Shown in pieces: positions 7,911 through 11,577 of a stretch of 11,577 bases of DNA. Every line of letters starts with the position of its first letter. Position 1 is the first letter of the stretch. Location of the stretch: contig KN880902.1 of the NCBI GenBank assembly GCA_000934385.1, forward strand, positions 1 through 11,577. Reading direction: 5' to 3'. A program made the translations under genes and the position numbers. Source of the stretch: Cylindrobasidium torrendii FP15055 ss-10. Its lineage: Eukaryota > Basidiomycota > Agaricomycetes > Agaricales > Physalacriaceae. The notes beneath the pieces are model-generated. The model did not search any database, was not told the DNA's origin, and was given only the letters and a program-made list of their open reading frames with translations.

Positions 7911-10900
7911 TTAGCAAGTACCCAATGAAGCTATAGATTCTACACTGCTTGAAGGGCGGACACCATTAAATAACTGTTCATAAGAGCGAGAAGCCATCAA
8001 GGCATGCGCCTCGTCCATTGTAACGTTGAATTGTTCAAGCTCAAATTTGCTGATGGCTCTGTCGTTGTCGTCGGGTCGAAAGTCCAGCCGCTCCGCCTTC
8101 CACACAAACTTGAGAAATTGTAGCTCCTCGAATCTGAATTGGCGTAGGGCATTGCGGCGATCCGTGTCAGTTTGCTTGCTTGATGAAAACACGCGCTCGC
8201 AAGGAACTGCAGATGCCTGCACCGGGAGAACGTCGAGCCCAACCCTGAAGAGAAGGGGCAATTTGTCGCGTCGGTCCTACATATATATATTTGATCAGCA
8301 TCAACCGTACAAATGAGTCTGTACACACCTGCCAATGCTTAATGAGGTCCAGACGTTCAAAGGCCACAGTATTCTCTTCAATGAGCGGCTCAGACTCGTA
8401 TAAAGCCAGCTCGGCCTCGATGATATCGTCTGGAGTAGGGCCGGATGGCAACGACTGCGGTGACTCTGGCTGAGTATCGTCCTCATCATCAGACCACACC
8501 ACTGAGTTGAGGCTATTGTAGCGGGAAACACCAAGATTTTGATTTCCTGCTGCCGAGCGATGAATAGAAGCACTTGACGGAGGATTAACTGTTTGTGCAG
8601 AAAGATGCGACATCATCTTGAAATTTATGTAAGCACAATGCAGATCAATTTCGGATCGACAACTCACAGCTCGCTTGACAATGGTCCGAGCACGCTCATG
8701 CTCCGAAGGCGACCAGTGTTCCTTAATCCACTCGAGCTTGATAGCAGGGCTAAAGACTAGTCCAACAGCGTGAGACACTATAGAAGTGACAAACCGTTGT
8801 ACTCACCCATAGCAAGAACGTACAAATCCGTGCAGCGTGCGTGGTCAAGGTACTCCTCGAGCTTGGCGATAGATGCATCTATCGCATGACGCAATTTTGG
8901 TAATTTGACGCGGACCTTGTTGCGAAGGAGCTGGATGAGGCGTTCGTACATTGGGATGACACGAGCAAGAGTTGGTGTGCGCTCGGCAGAAAGTAGTTCT
9001 TGCATAAAATGCGGGTAAGCCAAGAATCGGCGGATATCCTTGAGGACACGGAACTGGTCGTTCGAGATGTAGGGTATCTCATGATCGTTTTGAATGTATT
9101 CTTGAACAGCCTACAAAGTATTCAGTAACCCTTCAATGATTTTGATGGCTTTGACATACCAGATGAAGTTCGAGGAGGCGATCAATCATCAAGAATGTTG
9201 ACGACCAACGCGTCTCAACATCTTTGACAAGCATAATTATCCTTAGTGCTCGCGAATCACCATCCTGCCAATTGTTCTTATCATTGACGCTGGTAATGGT
9301 CGAAAGAAAGGCGGCGCGACGCTGATCGGAACTGCGAATAGCAGTAATGAGAGCGCGCGCTGCCTTGAGAACATTGTCCTTGAGGGCAGTCCAATAATTC
9401 GGGTCGCACTTCAGCTCCTCCGGAACAGTTGTTGCATTAATGTCGTCGGAAACCATTCCGTACACTGCGTCCAATCGAAAGTGCGGAAGATCCTTCGTCA
9501 AGCGGTCGAGGCCTGTCTGCACAGATATGTTGATGACATGAGGGAAGCACCTATTGTTAAATATTCAGCATTTCGTGAACCACAGATGAAAGTGAAAGAT
9601 ACTACGTACCGCACTCTGTTACCAATGGGATCAAACTGGAATCCCATTCTGCGCAAATGGTATGCCACACTTGCCATGCACGTCCCGTTGTTGCTGGCAT
9701 TGTCAAGGGTTACACCAGAGATCTGTGCAAGAAATTTCAGACGTGACACAATAGTAGAATGCTAAGGAAAATCACCTTGTGTGCGATTCCTACATCTTTG
9801 AGTATCTTCACGAGGTGTTCAGCAATATTCTCGCCTGAATGTTGGCCAGTGATCTTGCGGAATGCTATGAGATCAGCGCGAAGCTCTAGGTCGCCCGCCG
9901 GGCTCATGATAAGATAATGTGCCGTTACGGCCATATACCCCTCCATGTTTTGGCGACTCCAGATGTCAGATGTGAGGGCAATCCGTCCGAGCGATGACTT
10001 GATAATCGAGATGAGTAGACTCCTAGATGAAATGATAGAAACGTACCGCCAGACGGTCAATAAGGCGTTGATACTCGCGTGCATATGCCTCGCTAATCAA
10101 ATCACCGACTTTCGTGCGTCCTGGGATTTGTTTGTCGTCCAGTTCAGCGTTGAGGTAGCGGAATAACTCGCGGAGCTCAGGACAATCGACAACATCCAAT
10201 GACTGAAATAGTTAGTTACATGCAGATAATTGGAACAGATAAACGAGAACATGCCTGATCGTCCACAGCGAGCCATCGTATAAGCCGCTCATGAAAGCCC
10301 TCAATCGTGAAGCTCTCGCGACGTTGTCGCTCAGGGTCACGCGCAATGGCCTCTCGAACTGTCTCCCAGCCCTTAAGTTGTAGCCTGTACACTAAATCCT
10401 CCCAGTTTGTCCCATGAACTTGCTTGAGATGGTCACGCATCGCGGTCGTATTGCCGTCCGTATTACGGAAAGTGTGCCACTCGCTAGATCGAAATAAATA
10501 AGGGATTGGGCACGCAAAAAAACATGCCTTCACACACCTGCAAAGCCGACATCCCACAAAGGGATACTTCTCCTTGTCGTGAGCATACTTCGAGATAACT
10601 TCCTCTAGCGGAATAGCATCAGGTTTGGCGTCCGTGGTAAGGGGTCGCATGAAGTAGTGGACATCGCTGGCGCCATTCGAACGTTGGCGCTCGCTTCGAG
10701 CCTTTGCCCTCTGTTGAATGGACTCGAGGCGGGTGCCAGATTCAAAGGCCTGAGGCGCTGGCATCGGTCCAGCGGGACCACATCCGTAGACAGGAGCAGT
10801 TATCGGTGTCGCAACCGTAGAAGTAGGTGCCAATGGTGCTTGCGAAGGCGTCTTGCGCGTAGCAGAAGGCTGTTCAGTGTGCGAAGTCGAAGTGGCCGTA

Positions 10901-11211
10901 TCAGCACCGGTTCGACGACGCTTGTCTGCATGTGCGGTCGCATAGTTTTCCGCGGTGACATTCCGAAATTCGTGAGATGAAGCTTGAAATGAGGAGGGCG
11001 TGGTTTGAAAGACAATGGGAGGTGGGATGTTCGGATGAGGAATCTGAGTTGACTGCAACAGATGGGGAGGAATGTACGATGGAGGAGGACCATTGTACAT
11101 CCAATACTGATCCCACTGGAAACAGCACAAGGAATTGACCGTGTTAGACTGGCACCAAGGGCATTGGAAAACAGTTTGAGGACGAGGAGGTAGATGAGAA
11201 TGAGAAGACAT
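7911..11211 (-). CDS. hAT transposase with BED zinc finger
   Basis: Predicted exons: 11211-10538, 10483-10255, 10202-10047, 9997-9776, 9722-9610, 9550-9160, 9110-8807, 8756-8668, 8616-8329 and 8276-7911; 943 aa, all frames closing. Residues 1-200 are a Pro/Ser/Thr-rich leader with a small Cys cluster (CPWC at 17-20, CC at 29-30) and a basic KRRR that may be a nuclear signal. The BED-type finger is C221-x2-C224-x18-H243-x4-H248. The RNase H-like catalytic core has LTSDIWS (D364), TLDNASNN (D434), the CFPH motif (466-469) and ETRWSS (W580). An acidic insert (about 765-790) precedes the C-terminal hAT dimerisation domain with PCERVFSSSK (E849). The protein binds the element ends, excises and reinserts it by a DDE mechanism. 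Intron 10254-10203 begins with GC (CAG/GCATGT), needed to give DDQSLDVV. No inactivating change is seen. Confidence 0.93.
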
Positions 11212-11566
11212 AGAAAGCCGGAATAGAGCGAAAGAATATGGGCATTACATCGGTCAAAGTCCTTTATACTTCGAGGATTAAGCTCATTGCAGGTGCACGC
11301 GCAGGACGGGTTGTCACGTCGGTGTGGCAGTGTCGACAGTGAGTTTGTTGGCGGTCTCGTGCATGTAAAGCTTAATTCCGAGTACTTAAAGGTAGGTGCG
11401 TGAGCAGTGAGCTTGTTATGCCCGCCTGCCACTGCGTCGTCGTGGCTCGTGGGTAGTATTAGTTTGATGCCATCAATTACCATTTGTGTTCGAAGATAAG
11501 CGAGCTACCTTATATAGGTTCTAATCTAAGCGATTCGAACTGACATCCGAACCTGTTCGGATTCGT
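11212..11566 (-). promoter_or_regulatory. Transposase promoter and right subterminal region
   Basis: 355 bp between the transposase start and the right inverted repeat. On the minus strand TATAAAG occurs at 11268-11262, about 50 nt before the ATG, and TATATAAGG at 11516-11508; either could be a core promoter element. A longer open frame on the minus strand here has no recognisable content. No other gene is seen. Confidence 0.4.
11524..11562. repeat. Right subterminal repeats and palindrome of the hAT element
   Basis: An 18-bp palindrome with 8-bp arms, ATCCGAAC-CT-GTTCGGAT, lies at 11545-11562, 14 bp inside the right end. CGAAC also occurs at 11536-11540, TTCGAA at 11534-11539, and ATCTAAGCG at 11524-11532, each shared with the left end. 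These are probable transposase-binding sites. Confidence 0.6.
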
Positions 11567-11576
11567 GGCAGCACTA
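11567..11576 (-). repeat. Right terminal inverted repeat of the hAT element
   Basis: GGCAGCACTA on the plus strand, exact inverse complement of 7717-7726. It is followed by a single base (A) at the end of the window. Confidence 0.8.
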
Positions 11577-11577
11577 A

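Larger units (their letters stand above)
7717..11576 (-). mobile_element. hAT-superfamily DNA transposon, complete-looking
   Basis: A 3,860-bp element bounded by perfect 10-bp terminal inverted repeats, TAGTGCTGCC at the left and GGCAGCACTA at the right. It carries a single spliced transposase gene on the minus strand (start 11211, stop 7911). Both ends hold subterminal motifs of the sort hAT transposases bind: GTTCG/CGAAC copies, TTCGAA, and a shared 9-mer ATCTAAGCG. The transposase has the expected BED finger, catalytic D-D-E residues and C-terminal dimerisation domain, with no stop or frameshift once introns are removed, so the element may be autonomous. Its neighbour on the left is unrelated host sequence. 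Only the first base of the right-hand target duplication is inside the window. Confidence 0.85.

Noticed and set aside
8279..8290. (AT)n microsatellite
   Set aside because: A short AT run inside transposase intron 8328-8277, too small to matter.
10800..11483. 227-codon minus-strand frame overlapping the transposase start
   Set aside because: Out of frame with the transposase, no recognisable motif, and it overlaps the transposase leader and promoter.

Overview
This looks like nuclear DNA of a fungus, most likely a basidiomycete. Genes are dense on both strands and cut by many short introns of about 44-69 nt with GT..AG ends. The kinase is of the fungal Bur1/CDK9 type and the mobile element is a fungal hAT DNA transposon. 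I saw no bacterial operon structure, tRNA, rRNA or CRISPR array. Every gene model was joined by hand by matching splice sites with reading frame. Exon lists are therefore predictions, strongest where family motifs run across the junctions.

Layout. 1-353: no gene seen. 354-927 (-): small unknown gene of 4 predicted exons. 1102-2051 (+): predicted C2H2 zinc-finger protein, 6 exons. 2260-4957 (-): Bur1/CDK9-type kinase, 6 exons, 818 aa, with an RS/RD- and proline-rich N-terminal extension and a Gly/Pro/His-rich tail. 5237-6052 (+): Nudix hydrolase like MTH1 (8-oxo-dGTPase), 6 exons including a 14-nt micro-exon. 6067-7188 (-): unknown protein of about 284 aa, 6 exons, whose stop codon lies 14 bp from that of the Nudix gene. 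7189-7716: intergenic sequence with nested inverted repeats. 7717-11576: a complete-looking hAT transposon with 10-bp terminal inverted repeats, subterminal repeats and a 10-exon transposase of 943 aa with BED finger, D-D-E residues and hAT dimerisation domain. The window ends one base beyond the right terminus.

Context. Gene pairs alternate between divergent (354-927 / zinc finger; kinase / Nudix) and convergent (zinc finger / kinase; Nudix / unknown), as in compact fungal genomes. The kinase would act on the RNA polymerase II CTD and elongation factors. The Nudix enzyme would clean the nucleotide pool. No shared pathway joins these genes. The main accessory feature is the hAT element, which appears recent or at least undegraded. 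The points most worth checking are the hAT termini and its GC-AG intron, the micro-exon and substituted specificity residue of the Nudix gene, the CDK12-like RS extension on a CDK9-type kinase, and the unknown convergent gene with a possible 37-nt intron or 1-bp frameshift.
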